Of a DNA stretch of 64,000 nucleotides, positions 50,012 to 59,283 are shown in pieces (position 1 is the stretch's first letter; each line of letters begins with the position of its first letter). The DNA is from VRUE01 sp963824705. GTDB lineage: Bacteria; Actinomycetota; Thermoleophilia; Solirubrobacterales; 70-9. The DNA lies in assembly GCA_963824705.1 (NCBI GenBank), contig CAWGQE010000003.1:434001-498000 (forward strand). Reading direction: 5' to 3'. The notes below the pieces were generated by a model. That model was not told the DNA's origin and did not search any database. It saw nothing but the letters and a program-made list of their open reading frames with translations. Position numbers and translations under genes: made by a program.

Positions 50012-53000
50012 ATGAGCCTCAGACCGCTGCTAGAGATTGCTGCCGAGAACGAGCGCCTGCACGCGCTCGCCGGCGAAGTGCGTGCCGCAAGCGGCGGCTC
50101 ACCGGTTGAGATCGGCGCCTCGGCGACCCTGCGCCCGCTGCTGCTGGCAACCCTGCTCGAGGACGATCGCGGGCTGGCCGGCCGTCCGGCGCTGCTCGTC
50201 AGCGCCGACGATCGCTCAGCCCGCGACCTCGCCGCCGATCTGCGCGCCTACCTGGCGCCTCGCCGGGTCCGCTTCTACCCCTCGCGGGGCACGGGCTACG
50301 CCTCCCACGTCACTCCGCCTCCCCATCTGGTCGGACTGCGGATCGACGCGCTCGATTCGCTGCGCGAGAGCGAGGACGCCATCGTCGTCGCCAGTGCCAC
50401 CGCGCTTGCCGAGGCGGTGCCAGACGCCTCGCTGCGTCCGGCCGGCTTCACGCTCGAGTCGGGCGGCGAGATCGAGCTTGACGCCGCCGCCCGCAAGCTG
50501 GTCGCCGCTGGCTACGAGCGGGTCGAGCAGGTCGAGGAGCGCGGCCAGTTCGCCGTTCGCGGCGGCATCCTCGACGTCTATCCGGCGACCGAGGAGCGCG
50601 CCGTGCGGATCGAGCTCTTCGGCGACGAGATCGAGTCGATGCGCTGGTTCTCTACCTTCACCCAGCGCTCGCTCGGCGACGCCGAGCGGGTCGAGCTGGC
50701 GCCCGCCGCCGAGCTCGACGCCGAGCACCGCGAGCTGGCCGAGCTGGCCGCGATGGAGGCAGCCGAGGAGGGCAAGGAGCCGCCGAGCCCGGCCGAGGTC
50801 CTGCCGCTCGAGCATTTCGGCCCCCCGCTGGATCTCGTCCCCGCCGAGGCCGCCGTGATCCTCGCTGCCGCCGAGGAGATCGAGCCGGCATTGCGCGATC
50901 ACTGGGAGGACGCGACGGCGGCAATGCACGCCGACGACGCCCGCCACCTCTACGTCGAGGTGGCGCCGCCGCTTGCCGCCCGTGCGATCCTCGCCGTGAG
51001 CGGGGCCGGCGAGGACGACGAGGCGGCGTTCCGCGCTTCGCGCGCCGAGTCCCCGGCGCGCAGCGTCAAAGAGGCCGAGGGCGAGCTGGAGAAACACGTC
51101 CGCTCCGGCTACCGCACGGTCGTCGCCTTCGACAACCGCGGCGAGGCCGAGCGCTCGCGCTATGGCCTCGAACGCCTCGACGCCGCCCTGCTCGACGGTG
51201 GCCGCCTCTCGCCGGACCCAGGCCTCGCCTTCGCCGAGGCACGCCTGCGCGAGGGCTTCGTCAGCCCGGAGCTGCGCCTCGCTGTCTACCCGTTTCGCCG
51301 CCTCGTCCACCGACGTCGGCGCGCCGAGGAGCGCGCGCCGGGCGCTGGCAAGGGCCGCCTCGCCTTCAGCGACCTTCGCGTCGGCGACTACGTCGTCCAC
51401 GAGGATCACGGCGTCGCCCGCTTCGCCGGCTTCGAGACCCGCGAGGTGGGCGGCATCAGCCGCGACTACCTCTACCTCGAATACAAGGGCGAGGACCGGG
51501 TCTACGTCCCAACCGACCAGCTGGCGAAGCTGAGCCGCTACGCCGGCTCGGGAGCCGCGCCGACGCTCTCCGCGCTCGGCGGCAAGCGCTGGCAGAACAT
51601 GAAGGCGCGCGCCCGCAAAGCGGCGGGCGCCATGGCGGGCGAGCTACTCAACCTCTTTGCCGAGCGACGCACCCGCAAGGGCCACGCCTTCTCGCCGGAC
51701 GGCGAATGGCAGATCGCGATGGAGACGGCCTTCCCCTACCGCGAGACCGCCGACCAGCTGGAGGCGATCGAGGCGGTCAAGGGCGACATGGAATCGGAGC
51801 AGCCGATGGACCGGCTGGTCTGCGGCGACGTCGGCTTCGGCAAGACCGAGGTGGCGCTGCGGGCCGCGGTCAAGGCCGCCTCCGACGGCAAGCAGGTGAT
51901 GATGCTGGCGCCGACGACGATCCTCGCCCAGCAGCACTTCGGCACCTTCCGCGAGCGTCTTGCCGACCTCCCATTCACCCTCGACTGGGTTTCCCGTCTG
52001 CGTAAGCCGGCGGAAGTCAAAGAGGTGTTGAAGCGGTATGAGGCGGGGGAGATCGACGTCCTGGTCGGCACCCACCGGCTGCTCTCGCGTGACGTCCGCG
52101 CCAAGGACCTCGGCCTGCTGATCGTCGACGAGGAGCAGCGCTTCGGCGTCAAGCAGAAGGAGCTGCTGCGCCAGTTGAAGCTGAAGGTCGATGTGCTGTC
52201 GCTATCGGCGACGCCGATTCCGCGCACCCTGCAGATGAGCCTGGCCGGGCTACGCGATATCTCGACGATCGAGACCCCGCCCGAGGGGCGGCGGCCCGTC
52301 CGCACTTATGTCGGCCCCTACGACGAGGACCTGGTGCAGCGGGCGATCGAGCGCGAGCTCGAGCGCGGTGGGCAAGCCTTCTTCCTCCACAACCGAATCG
52401 AGAGCCTGCCGGAGGTCGCCGAGCGGTTGCGTGGGCTCGTGCCCAAGGCGCGCGTGGTCGAAGCCCACGGCCAGATGGACGAGGGGGAGCTGGAGAAGAC
52501 GATGATGGGCTTCCTGCGCGGCGAAGCCGACTGCCTGGTGACGACGACGATCATCGAGTCGGGCCTCGACATCCCAACCGCCAACACGCTGATCGTCGAG
52601 CGCGCCGACCGGCTCGGGCTCGCTCAGGCCTACCAGATCCGTGGCCGGGTCGGGCGATCCCGCGAGCGCGCCTTCGCCTACCTGCTCTACCCCTCCGCCG
52701 AGGCGCTGACCGAGGACGCCGCGGCCCGCCTGACCACCCTCGCCGACCACACCGAGCTCGGTTCCGGCTTCAAGATCGCGATGCGCGACCTCGACATCCG
52801 TGGCGCCGGCGACCTACTAGGCGACGAGCAGTCGGGTCATGTCGCCGCGGTCGGCTTCGAGCTCTACTGCCAGATGATCGACGAGGCCGTGGCCGAGGCG
52901 AGCGCGGCGGGGGAGGAGGGCGAGGAGCCGCCGGAGCCGCTGCGCTTCGACGTCCCGGTCGACGCTTACCTGCCGGCCTCTTTCATCCCCTTCGAGGCGG

Positions 53001-53404
53001 CGAAGATCGACGTGCACCGGCGCATCGTCGCCGCCCGGGCGCCGGGCGACCTGCGGGCGATCCGGGATGAGCTCAGCGACCGCTTCGGGCCGCCGCCGGT
53101 CGAGGCCGAGAACCTGCTGGCGTTGCAGCGGGCCCGGATCGAGCTGCGCCTGGCCGGGGCCCGCAGCGTTGAGCTGCGCGGCGGCAGGCTGAGCGTGGTG
53201 GGGATCGAGCTCGACTCCGAGGGCGCGAGCGCGTTGCGCGAGCAGGTCGAGGGGGCGCTGTACGAGTGGCGCGAGAAAACCGCCTCGGTGCGTGTCCCGG
53301 ACGAGCCCGAGGCACGACTCGCCGCGGTGCTGGCGATGGCTGAGGGTCTGCGCGAGGCGGGCCGCTCGGATTTGGTCGAAAAAGATATGCTCCCAGCTTC
53401 GTGA
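50012..53404 (+). CDS. mfd: Transcription-repair coupling factor
   Basis: The 1130-residue translocase releases stalled RNA polymerase and recruits UvrA. Residues 20-330 are UvrB-like. Residues 440-510 are the CarD-like RNA-polymerase-interacting domain (VGDYVVHEDHGVARFAGFE, VPTDQLAKLSRY). The RecG-type motor has GDVGFGKTEVALRAA (Walker A near 608), VDEEQRFGVKQ (DEEQ near 703), and TTTIIESGLDIP (motif V). A TRCF C-terminal domain closes it. ATG 50012 follows an AGGAG site at 50000-50004. The frame extends further but has no homology. Confidence 0.95.
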   Translation: MSLRPLLEIAAENERLHALAGEVRAASGGSPVEIGASATLRPLLLATLLEDDRGLAGRPALLVSADDRSARDLAADLRAYLAPRRVRFYPSRGTGYASHVTPPPHLVGLRIDALDSLRESEDAIVVASATALAEAVPDASLRPAGFTLESGGEIELDAAARKLVAAGYERVEQVEERGQFAVRGGILDVYPATEERAVRIELFGDEIESMRWFSTFTQRSLGDAERVELAPAAELDAEHRELAELAAMEAAEEGKEPPSPAEVLPLEHFGPPLDLVPAEAAVILAAAEEIEPALRDHWEDATAAMHADDARHLYVEVAPPLAARAILAVSGAGEDDEAAFRASRAESPARSVKEAEGELEKHVRSGYRTVVAFDNRGEAERSRYGLERLDAALLDGGRLSPDPGLAFAEARLREGFVSPELRLAVYPFRRLVHRRRRAEERAPGAGKGRLAFSDLRVGDYVVHEDHGVARFAGFETREVGGISRDYLYLEYKGEDRVYVPTDQLAKLSRYAGSGAAPTLSALGGKRWQNMKARARKAAGAMAGELLNLFAERRTRKGHAFSPDGEWQIAMETAFPYRETADQLEAIEAVKGDMESEQPMDRLVCGDVGFGKTEVALRAAVKAASDGKQVMMLAPTTILAQQHFGTFRERLADLPFTLDWVSRLRKPAEVKEVLKRYEAGEIDVLVGTHRLLSRDVRAKDLGLLIVDEEQRFGVKQKELLRQLKLKVDVLSLSATPIPRTLQMSLAGLRDISTIETPPEGRRPVRTYVGPYDEDLVQRAIERELERGGQAFFLHNRIESLPEVAERLRGLVPKARVVEAHGQMDEGELEKTMMGFLRGEADCLVTTTIIESGLDIPTANTLIVERADRLGLAQAYQIRGRVGRSRERAFAYLLYPSAEALTEDAAARLTTLADHTELGSGFKIAMRDLDIRGAGDLLGDEQSGHVAAVGFELYCQMIDEAVAEASAAGEEGEEPPEPLRFDVPVDAYLPASFIPFEAAKIDVHRRIVAARAPGDLRAIRDELSDRFGPPPVEAENLLALQRARIELRLAGARSVELRGGRLSVVGIELDSEGASALREQVEGALYEWREKTASVRVPDEPEARLAAVLAMAEGLREAGRSDLVEKDMLPAS

Positions 53405-54762
53405 GTCCGGACCGGGGTAGGAAAGGGACGTCTGGCAAGGGCGGAGGCGGCAAAGCCTCCGGTCCCCTGGCCGCGCGCCGCCTGGGCCTGCTCGTCTTCG
53501 GCGTCGCTTTCATCGCACTCTTCGTCATCGTCGCGGTCTCGGTCGGCATTGGAAATCCGAGCGTGCCCTCGGGCGACGCGGCAGTGGTCCAAGACACGCC
53601 CGGAGACATCGGCAAGGTCCCGATTGCCAAGGTCGAACACGCGATCGAGTTGGCCGCGGCGCAGGCGGGCGAAAAAACCGTCCCGAAACCGGGCGATCCC
53701 AAATACGACGAAACGAAGGAAACGGCGGTCAACTCGGTTCTCGAAGGGATCTGGATCCAAGGCTTGGCGAACGACTGGGGCATCGAAGTGAGCGATAAGG
53801 AAGTCGCCGCCGAAGTCAAGAAAGTGAAGAAAGAAAGCTTCAAATCGGAAGCTGAATTCCAGAAATTCCTCAAGGAATCCCACTACACGCCCGCCGACAT
53901 TCACGAGCGGGTGCTGATCCAGATGCTCAGCAAAGAACTTCAGGAACAGCTGAAAGAAAAAGTCCCGACGCCGAGTCAGAGCGAAATCAAGGCTTACTAC
54001 GAAGCGGCAAAGGACACTCAGTTCACGACGAAACCCAGCCGCGACATACGCACTATCTTGACCAAAAAACAGGACAAAGCGCAGGAAGCGGCGGATGCGC
54101 TCGCAAAAGACAACTCGGCGAAGAACTGGGAAAAGGTCGCCAAGAAGTACTCGGAAGACCCGACCACGAAAGAAACCGGCGGGCTGCAGAAAGCGGTCCA
54201 GGAAGGCACCCTCGAAGAACCGCTCAACGCGGAAGTCTTCGGCGCGCCGGAAGGCGAGTTGAAGGGGCCGACCAAGGGCAAAGGCGGCTACGTCGTCTAC
54301 GAAGTGGTCAACTCGACGCCGGAAAGCGTCCAGGAACTGAAAACGGTCGAAAGTCAGATCCAGAGCACCTTGGCGCAGCGCGACGAACAGGAATACTTCG
54401 CCAACTTCGTCGTCAGCTTCCAGATCGAATGGAAGCAGCGGAGCTTCTGCGCCTCCGAGTTCACGACCGAACGCTGCGCGAACTACAAGGGCAGCGGGCA
54501 TGCCAAAACGACGCCCGAAGGCTGCTACGAAGCGAACCCCAAAGGCGGCCTGCCTGAAGCCTGCCCGGCGCCCGTGTCCCAACTTGTTCCGGCCCTGCCC
54601 GGAACGGTGACGCCGCTGGAACCGAAGGGCAAACCGCTGGCCCAGCGCCCGATACCGAAAGCCGAATCCGGCAAAGAAGAAGAAGCTGGCGCCACCGGCC
54701 TGCCCGAAGGGGCCGTGCCCGCGCCAACCGAAGAAGCGCCGCCCGCCGAAACCGGCGAATAG
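53401..54762 (+). CDS. PpiC-type peptidyl-prolyl isomerase/foldase (SurA/PrsA-like)
   Basis: The 453-residue protein has one membrane anchor (residues 22-45), a SurA-N-like helical domain (VNSVLEGIWIQGLANDWGI, VSDKEVAAEVKKVK), and a parvulin domain of residues 200-310 (RDIRTILTKKQDKAQ, YSEDPTTKETGGL, GPTKGKGGYVVYEV). A Pro/Glu-rich tail follows. It folds exported proteins outside the cell membrane. It overlaps mfd by 4 nt. Glu is almost always GAA here, in contrast to GAG in flanking genes. Confidence 0.88.
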   Translation: MSPDRGRKGTSGKGGGGKASGPLAARRLGLLVFGVAFIALFVIVAVSVGIGNPSVPSGDAAVVQDTPGDIGKVPIAKVEHAIELAAAQAGEKTVPKPGDPKYDETKETAVNSVLEGIWIQGLANDWGIEVSDKEVAAEVKKVKKESFKSEAEFQKFLKESHYTPADIHERVLIQMLSKELQEQLKEKVPTPSQSEIKAYYEAAKDTQFTTKPSRDIRTILTKKQDKAQEAADALAKDNSAKNWEKVAKKYSEDPTTKETGGLQKAVQEGTLEEPLNAEVFGAPEGELKGPTKGKGGYVVYEVVNSTPESVQELKTVESQIQSTLAQRDEQEYFANFVVSFQIEWKQRSFCASEFTTERCANYKGSGHAKTTPEGCYEANPKGGLPEACPAPVSQLVPALPGTVTPLEPKGKPLAQRPIPKAESGKEEEAGATGLPEGAVPAPTEEAPPAETGE

Positions 54763-54790
54763 CGCCCCGGACGCAACCGCCGGCCGTCGG

Positions 54791-54796
54791 TAGACT
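54791..54796 (+). promoter_or_regulatory. Possible -10 box TAGACT before eno
   Basis: TAGACT ends 12 nt before ATG 54809 in the 46 bp gap after the foldase gene. The short leader has no clear ribosome site. Confidence 0.3.
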
Positions 54797-54808
54797 GGCG
54801 CGCCTTCC

Positions 54809-56104
54809 ATGAGCGCCATCTCCTCCATCCACGCGCGCCAGATCCTCGACTCGCGCGGCAACCCCACGGTCGAGGTCGAGGTCGTCCTCGGCTCGGGGGC
54901 ACGCGGGCTGGCAGCCGTGCCCTCCGGTGCCTCAACCGGGGAGTTCGAGGCGGTCGAGCTGCGCGACGGCGGCGCAGCTTGGAGCGGCAAGGGGGTGAGC
55001 GGCGCGGTCGGGCACGTCAACGGCGAGATCGCCGCGGCTCTGACCGGAGCGCGGGCCGCCGAGCAGGGGGCGCTCGACGAGACGATGATCGAGCTCGACG
55101 GCACTCCGAACAAGGGCCGGCTGGGCGCCAACGCGATCCTCGGCGTCTCGCTGGCGGCGGCGAAGGCGGCCGCGGCCGACTCCGGCCAGCCCCTCTACCG
55201 CTACCTGGCCGAGCTCTACGGCGGCGGCGAGCCGAATCTCCTGCCGGTGCCGATGATGAACGTGCTCAACGGCGGCGCCCACGCCGACAACTCGGTCGAC
55301 TTTCAAGAGTTCATGGTGGTTCCGGCCGGCGCGTCGAGCTTCGCCGAGTGCCTGCGGGTCGGCACCGAGGTCTTCCACGCGCTGAAGAAGAGCCTCGCCT
55401 CGAAGGGGCTCTCGACCGCGGGCGGCGACGAGGGTGGCTTCGCGCCCGACCTCGACTCCAATGAGGCGGCCCTGCAGGCTGTCCTGGCGGGCGTCGAGGC
55501 CGCCGGCTACGAGCCGGGCTCCGACGTCTTCATCGCCCTCGACCCGGCCACCAGCGAGGTCTACGAGGGCGGCGCGTATGTGCTCGAGCACGAGGGTCGC
55601 ACGCTCTCCCCCGAGGAGATGGCCGCCTACTGGGAGGACGCCTGCTCGCGCTACCCGATCCTCTCGATCGAGGACGGTATGGACGAGGAGGACTGGGATG
55701 GCTGGAAGCTGCTGACCGAGCGACTCGGTGGGCGGGTGCAGCTGGTCGGCGATGACCTCTTCGTCACCAACCCCGAGCGCCTGCGCCGCGGGATCGAGCT
55801 CGGCGTCGGCAACTCGATCCTGGTCAAGGTCAACCAGATCGGCACCCTGAGCGAGACCCTGGAGGCGATTCGCATCGCCCGCGAGGCCGGCTACACGGCT
55901 GTTATCTCGCACCGCTCGGGCGAGACCGAAGACACGACGATCGCCGACCTCGCCGTCGCCACCGGCGCGGGACAGATCAAGACCGGGGCTCCGTCCCGTT
56001 CGGACAGGGTGGCGAAGTACAACCGGCTGCTTCGCATTGAGGAGGAGTTGGGGGCGAATGCCGAGTTCCCCGGCCTGGACGCCTTCGCCCAGCGCGTTTC
56101 CTAG
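54809..56104 (+). CDS. eno: Enolase
   Basis: The 431-residue enzyme interconverts 2-phosphoglycerate and phosphoenolpyruvate. Visible are VPSGASTGEFEAVELRD, NVLNGGAHADNSVDFQEFM, GDEGGFAPDL, YPILSIEDGMDEEDWDGW and the C-terminal HRSGETEDTTIADLAV with the catalytic Lys in ILVKVNQIGT. It is normal in length. The next gene is divIC, as in many Gram-positive bacteria. Confidence 0.96.
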   Translation: MSAISSIHARQILDSRGNPTVEVEVVLGSGARGLAAVPSGASTGEFEAVELRDGGAAWSGKGVSGAVGHVNGEIAAALTGARAAEQGALDETMIELDGTPNKGRLGANAILGVSLAAAKAAAADSGQPLYRYLAELYGGGEPNLLPVPMMNVLNGGAHADNSVDFQEFMVVPAGASSFAECLRVGTEVFHALKKSLASKGLSTAGGDEGGFAPDLDSNEAALQAVLAGVEAAGYEPGSDVFIALDPATSEVYEGGAYVLEHEGRTLSPEEMAAYWEDACSRYPILSIEDGMDEEDWDGWKLLTERLGGRVQLVGDDLFVTNPERLRRGIELGVGNSILVKVNQIGTLSETLEAIRIAREAGYTAVISHRSGETEDTTIADLAVATGAGQIKTGAPSRSDRVAKYNRLLRIEEELGANAEFPGLDAFAQRVS

Positions 56105-56153
56105 GCCTTGGCCTTAATGAAGGAATGCGGGGCTCGGCCGCGTAGCACCGGGT

Positions 56154-56558
56154 ATGGCAGCTCGCGCCCGGCCGGCAAGAAGCGCAACCACGACGCGCAG
56201 GGCCGCCTCTCGGAAAACCACTTCGAGGCAGAAACGCCGTCCGGCGGCTCGCCGCAAACCTGCGGCACGGCGCGGCGGGAGTCGCATCCGTTGGGACCGT
56301 GTCGGGCGCATCGCCCTGACCCTGGTCCTCGCCGCAGTCCTCTACTCGTATCTGAACCCGGCGATCGACTTCGTCAAGACCTACACGGCGACCACCGCCG
56401 CCAAAGCCGAGTTCCACGAGATGCTGCGGGAAAACAAGCGCCTCCACAACCGCATCCAGACGGCGGACGAGCCCACGGTCATCGACCGCAGGGCCCGCGC
56501 GCAGGGCATGGTCGCCGAAGGCGAGACGCCGATCGTCGTCCACGGCCTGGGCGGCTAG
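56154..56558 (+). CDS. FtsB/DivIC-like septum formation initiator
   Basis: The 134-residue protein has a basic, disordered N-terminus (residues 1-45), a single membrane helix (RIALTLVLAAVLYSYLNPA, 52-70) and a short coiled coil (AKAEFHEMLRENKRLHNRI, 83-105). This is the topology of FtsB/DivIC, a divisome protein with an extracytoplasmic coiled coil. The place after eno supports the call. Confidence 0.85.
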   Translation: MAARARPARSATTTRRAASRKTTSRQKRRPAARRKPAARRGGSRIRWDRVGRIALTLVLAAVLYSYLNPAIDFVKTYTATTAAKAEFHEMLRENKRLHNRIQTADEPTVIDRRARAQGMVAEGETPIVVHGLGG

Positions 56559-56579
56559 CCCCGGTCCTCGGAGTGGCCG

Positions 56580-58862
56580 GTGGTTAGCGCCGGTTCCTAC
56601 ATCCTCAGCGCTGCCCTGCTGGCCGTCCTGGCCCTCTCGCTGGGCTTCTCGGCGGTTCGCCTGCGCCAGCGCCTCATGCCCGACTGGGAGGGTGCTCCGG
56701 CGCATCTGGTCGAGGCGATCCTTGGCGTTGCCCTGCTCATTTGGTTGAGCGAGTTGCTTGGTCTCTTCAACCTTCTCTACGCAGGGGCTCTCGTCGCCTC
56801 AGCTCTCCTCCTGGCGGCAGCGGTTGCTTTTGGCCCGCGGGTCCTGTCGCGGGGGTTAGCGGACTCACCCGTCCGAACCCCCCCTTCCCCCGCGCCACCC
56901 GCGGGAGGGGCGATGACGGCTGTCGCTGTGGGGGTCGTGGCGCTTGTTTTTGCGCACTGGGGGCTGACTGCGAAAGATGCGCTGGGTCGAGGGGTCTTCA
57001 ACTTCGATTCGCTTTGGTACCACCTGCCGTTTGCGGTCGAAATGGCGCACAGCCACTCGGTTACCGGGCTGCATTACACCGAGACGGTCTACTCCATCTG
57101 GGCCTTCCCGCAGAACTCCGAGCTTCTTCACGGGGTTGGGATTCTGCTGACGGGACGGGACACGCTGTCGCTCTTCCTCAACTTCGGCTGGCTCGCCGTT
57201 GCCTTCTTGGCGGCTTGGTGTATCGGCCGCCCGTATGGCAGGCAGGCGTTGGCGGTGGTTGCGGCGGCAATCGTCCTCGAGTGCCACACGCTCGTCGTGC
57301 GCGATCCCGGAGCGGCCAAGAACGATCTGATGGCCGCGGCGCTGTTGCTGGCAGCCATCGCGATCTTGGTCAACGCCGCGAGAAACAGTCGCTCTCTGGG
57401 CCCGGGCTGGCCGCTGGCTGCGGCTGGGCTTGCGGTCGGCATGGCAGTCGGCACCAAGTCCACCGCGCTGGCGATGGCGGCCGCGCTGACGGTTGCCATC
57501 GTCTTTCTGGCGCCTACTGGGCGGCGATGGGCGGCGGCGGGCTGGTGGTTTGCCTCCGGGCTGGCTGGCGGGGGGTACTGGTACCTGCGCAACCTGATCG
57601 TCGTCGGCAATCCACTGCCCCAGCTAGAACAGCTGGGCCCATTTTCGCTGCCGCATCCCGAGAGACTGCAGAGCGGCCGGCCGGACTTCAGCATCGTCCA
57701 CTACGCGACCGATACCGGCGTTTGGAGCAACTACTTCGGGCCGGGATTGCACCAGGCCCTCGGCGTCCTCTGGCCGCTGGTCACCATCGCTGCCATCGTC
57801 GGGGGATTGACGGCTCTGCTCTGGGGTCGTCCCCGAGTTCTGCGCTGGATGGGCGGCGTCGTGCTCGTCGGCATGCTCGCTTACCTCTTCACCCCATTCA
57901 GCGCCGCAGGAGCCGAGGGCGCCCCAGTCGGCTTCGCAATCAACATCCGCTACGCAATCCCAGCTCTCCTAGCCGGCCTGACCTTGCTCCCCTTGGCCTT
58001 TGGTAGGTCCGGGGTATCTGCTGTTTCGGCTCCTTCCGCGGGTGGCGGAGGGGGAGGGGGGGTTCGGACGGGTGAGTCCGCTAACCCCCCCTCCCCCTCC
58101 GACAGGACCCGCGGCCAGGGGCTTTCGTCCCGGACGGCCAATCCTTGGGACTGGGCGCTACTGGGCATGTTCCTGCTGGTCTTGCTCGCGACCGATCGCT
58201 CCGACGCCGCCCTGCGCGACCCCGACCGCCTCTTCGGCTGGCTGATCGCCGCCTTGGTGGTGCTAATTCCAGCTGCTTTGCTGTTCGCCCGGCATCGCGG
58301 TGCGCCCCGGGGCGCGGTCGTCGCTGGATTCGCCGGCCTTGCCATCGTCGTGGCCGCGATCGGCTATCCGGTGCAGCGGGACTATCTGCGCGAGCGTTTC
58401 CTCAACGCGGATGCTGAAACGAGCATCCCCGGGATGCACCTCGACTCGGCCTACCGTTGGGCCCGGGGGGTCAGCGACTCCCGCATCGGCCTCGCCGGCA
58501 CCACCGCCGGCTTCCTCGAGTATGGCTTCTACGGCACCGATCTGTCCAACCGCGTGCGCTACCTCGGCGTCGAGGGTCCTCACGGCGCCTTCAACGCGAT
58601 CCCGAGCTGCTCCGAATTTCGCGCCGCTGTCAATGCGGCCGATCTCGACTATCTGGTCACCTCTCCCTTCCTCAACTTCATCGAGCCTGGCAAACCGATC
58701 GCCTCGCCGGAGGCTCGCTGGTTGCGCGGCGAGCCGGCGGTGGCCCCGATCCAGCGCAGCGGCCCGGTGACCGTCTGGCGCGTCCGGGGCCGCCTCGATC
58801 CGTCGACCTGCGGTCCTCGGAACGCTCCGCTCCGCGGGATTCCCCAGCAGCCGTCTGGGTAG
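56580..58862 (+). CDS. Large polytopic membrane protein (ArnT/PMT-like fold)
   Basis: The 760-residue protein has about eleven membrane helices and looks like a GT-C-type membrane protein: YHLPFAVEMAHSHSV and LHYTETVYSIWAFPQNSELLHG in the first periplasmic loop, and GTKSTALAMAAALTV later. The donor and acceptor cannot be inferred, and no clear catalytic DE/DD pair was confirmed. The gene contains two in-frame, inverted copies of a palindromic element (56834-56905 and 58036-58114) in inter-helix loops, giving low-complexity loops. The start is GTG 56580. Confidence 0.65.
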   Translation: MVSAGSYILSAALLAVLALSLGFSAVRLRQRLMPDWEGAPAHLVEAILGVALLIWLSELLGLFNLLYAGALVASALLLAAAVAFGPRVLSRGLADSPVRTPPSPAPPAGGAMTAVAVGVVALVFAHWGLTAKDALGRGVFNFDSLWYHLPFAVEMAHSHSVTGLHYTETVYSIWAFPQNSELLHGVGILLTGRDTLSLFLNFGWLAVAFLAAWCIGRPYGRQALAVVAAAIVLECHTLVVRDPGAAKNDLMAAALLLAAIAILVNAARNSRSLGPGWPLAAAGLAVGMAVGTKSTALAMAAALTVAIVFLAPTGRRWAAAGWWFASGLAGGGYWYLRNLIVVGNPLPQLEQLGPFSLPHPERLQSGRPDFSIVHYATDTGVWSNYFGPGLHQALGVLWPLVTIAAIVGGLTALLWGRPRVLRWMGGVVLVGMLAYLFTPFSAAGAEGAPVGFAINIRYAIPALLAGLTLLPLAFGRSGVSAVSAPSAGGGGGGGVRTGESANPPSPSDRTRGQGLSSRTANPWDWALLGMFLLVLLATDRSDAALRDPDRLFGWLIAALVVLIPAALLFARHRGAPRGAVVAGFAGLAIVVAAIGYPVQRDYLRERFLNADAETSIPGMHLDSAYRWARGVSDSRIGLAGTTAGFLEYGFYGTDLSNRVRYLGVEGPHGAFNAIPSCSEFRAAVNAADLDYLVTSPFLNFIEPGKPIASPEARWLRGEPAVAPIQRSGPVTVWRVRGRLDPSTCGPRNAPLRGIPQQPSG
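56834..56905. repeat. Intragenic three-tier palindromic element, family 3, copy 1
   Basis: CCCGCGGGT/ACCCGCGGG outer stem, CGCGGGGG/CCCCCGCG middle stem, CGGAC-TCACCC-GTCCG apical hairpin. A 34-base core (56851-56884) reappears inverted at 58056-58089. It is in frame and encodes a Pro-rich loop (LADSPVRTPPSPAPPAGG). Confidence 0.9.
58036..58114. repeat. Intragenic three-tier palindromic element, family 3, copy 2 (inverted)
   Basis: Outer CCGCGGGT/ACCCGCGG, middle 19-bp perfect stem (58046-58064 with 58083-58101), apical CGGAC-GGGTGA-GTCCG. It encodes a Gly-rich and Pro-Ser-rich loop. Flank CGACAGGACCCGCGG is shared with copy 1. Confidence 0.9.
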
Positions 58863-58865
58863 TCT
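58860..58865 (+). promoter_or_regulatory. Possible -10 box TAGTCT formed by a stop codon
   Basis: TAGTCT begins with the TAG stop of the preceding gene and ends 6 nt before GTG 58872, so the next gene may be transcribed without leader. Confidence 0.35.
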
Positions 58866-58871
58866 CGTGTC

Positions 58872-59195
58872 GTGAGCTATCCGCTCGAGAACGCGCTCTT
58901 TCAGTGGGAGGAGGGATGGCGGGTGCTGCAGGCGATCGAGGACGTGCGTGAGCGTCGCCAAGCCGATCGCGTCGTTGCCGCCGTCCAAGACGAGCTGCGG
59001 CGGCGGATCGGGTCGACCTTCGCGGCCACGGAGCTGGCGGAGCTGTATGGGCGCGGCACCGACTGGTGCCTGCAGGTGGCAAGGGATGCCGCGCCGGCGC
59101 TGGCCGGCGATTCGCGTTCGCTCGCGGACGCCGCCTTCTGGCTCTACCTCAGAGGGGCCACCGATTTCGCCGGCGGCCGGCGACTGCCCGTCTGA
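58872..59195 (+). CDS. Small conserved protein of unknown function
   Basis: The 107-residue protein is soluble and mostly helical (WEEGWRVLQAIEDVRERRQADRVVAAVQDELRRRIGS). No family is recognised. It begins at GTG 58872, within 12 bp of the upstream stop. The 3' neighbour is convergent. Confidence 0.6.
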   Translation: MSYPLENALFQWEEGWRVLQAIEDVRERRQADRVVAAVQDELRRRIGSTFAATELAELYGRGTDWCLQVARDAAPALAGDSRSLADAAFWLYLRGATDFAGGRRLPV

Positions 59196-59199
59196 CCGG

Positions 59200-59262
59200 C
59201 GCATAGCGGCGTCCTCGGTCGCTCGCGTGCAGAGCACGCCACGCTCCCTGCGTCCTTGCTCT
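59200..59262. repeat. Degenerate intergenic repeat with a hairpin (convergent gap)
   Basis: CCGGCGCATAGCGGC and CGCTCCCTGCG flank a GCGTGC-AGA-GCACGC hairpin (59225-59239). It resembles the element at 20235-20340, also between convergent genes. Confidence 0.4.
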
Positions 59263-59283
59263 GCTTGATCAGACGACCAGTCG

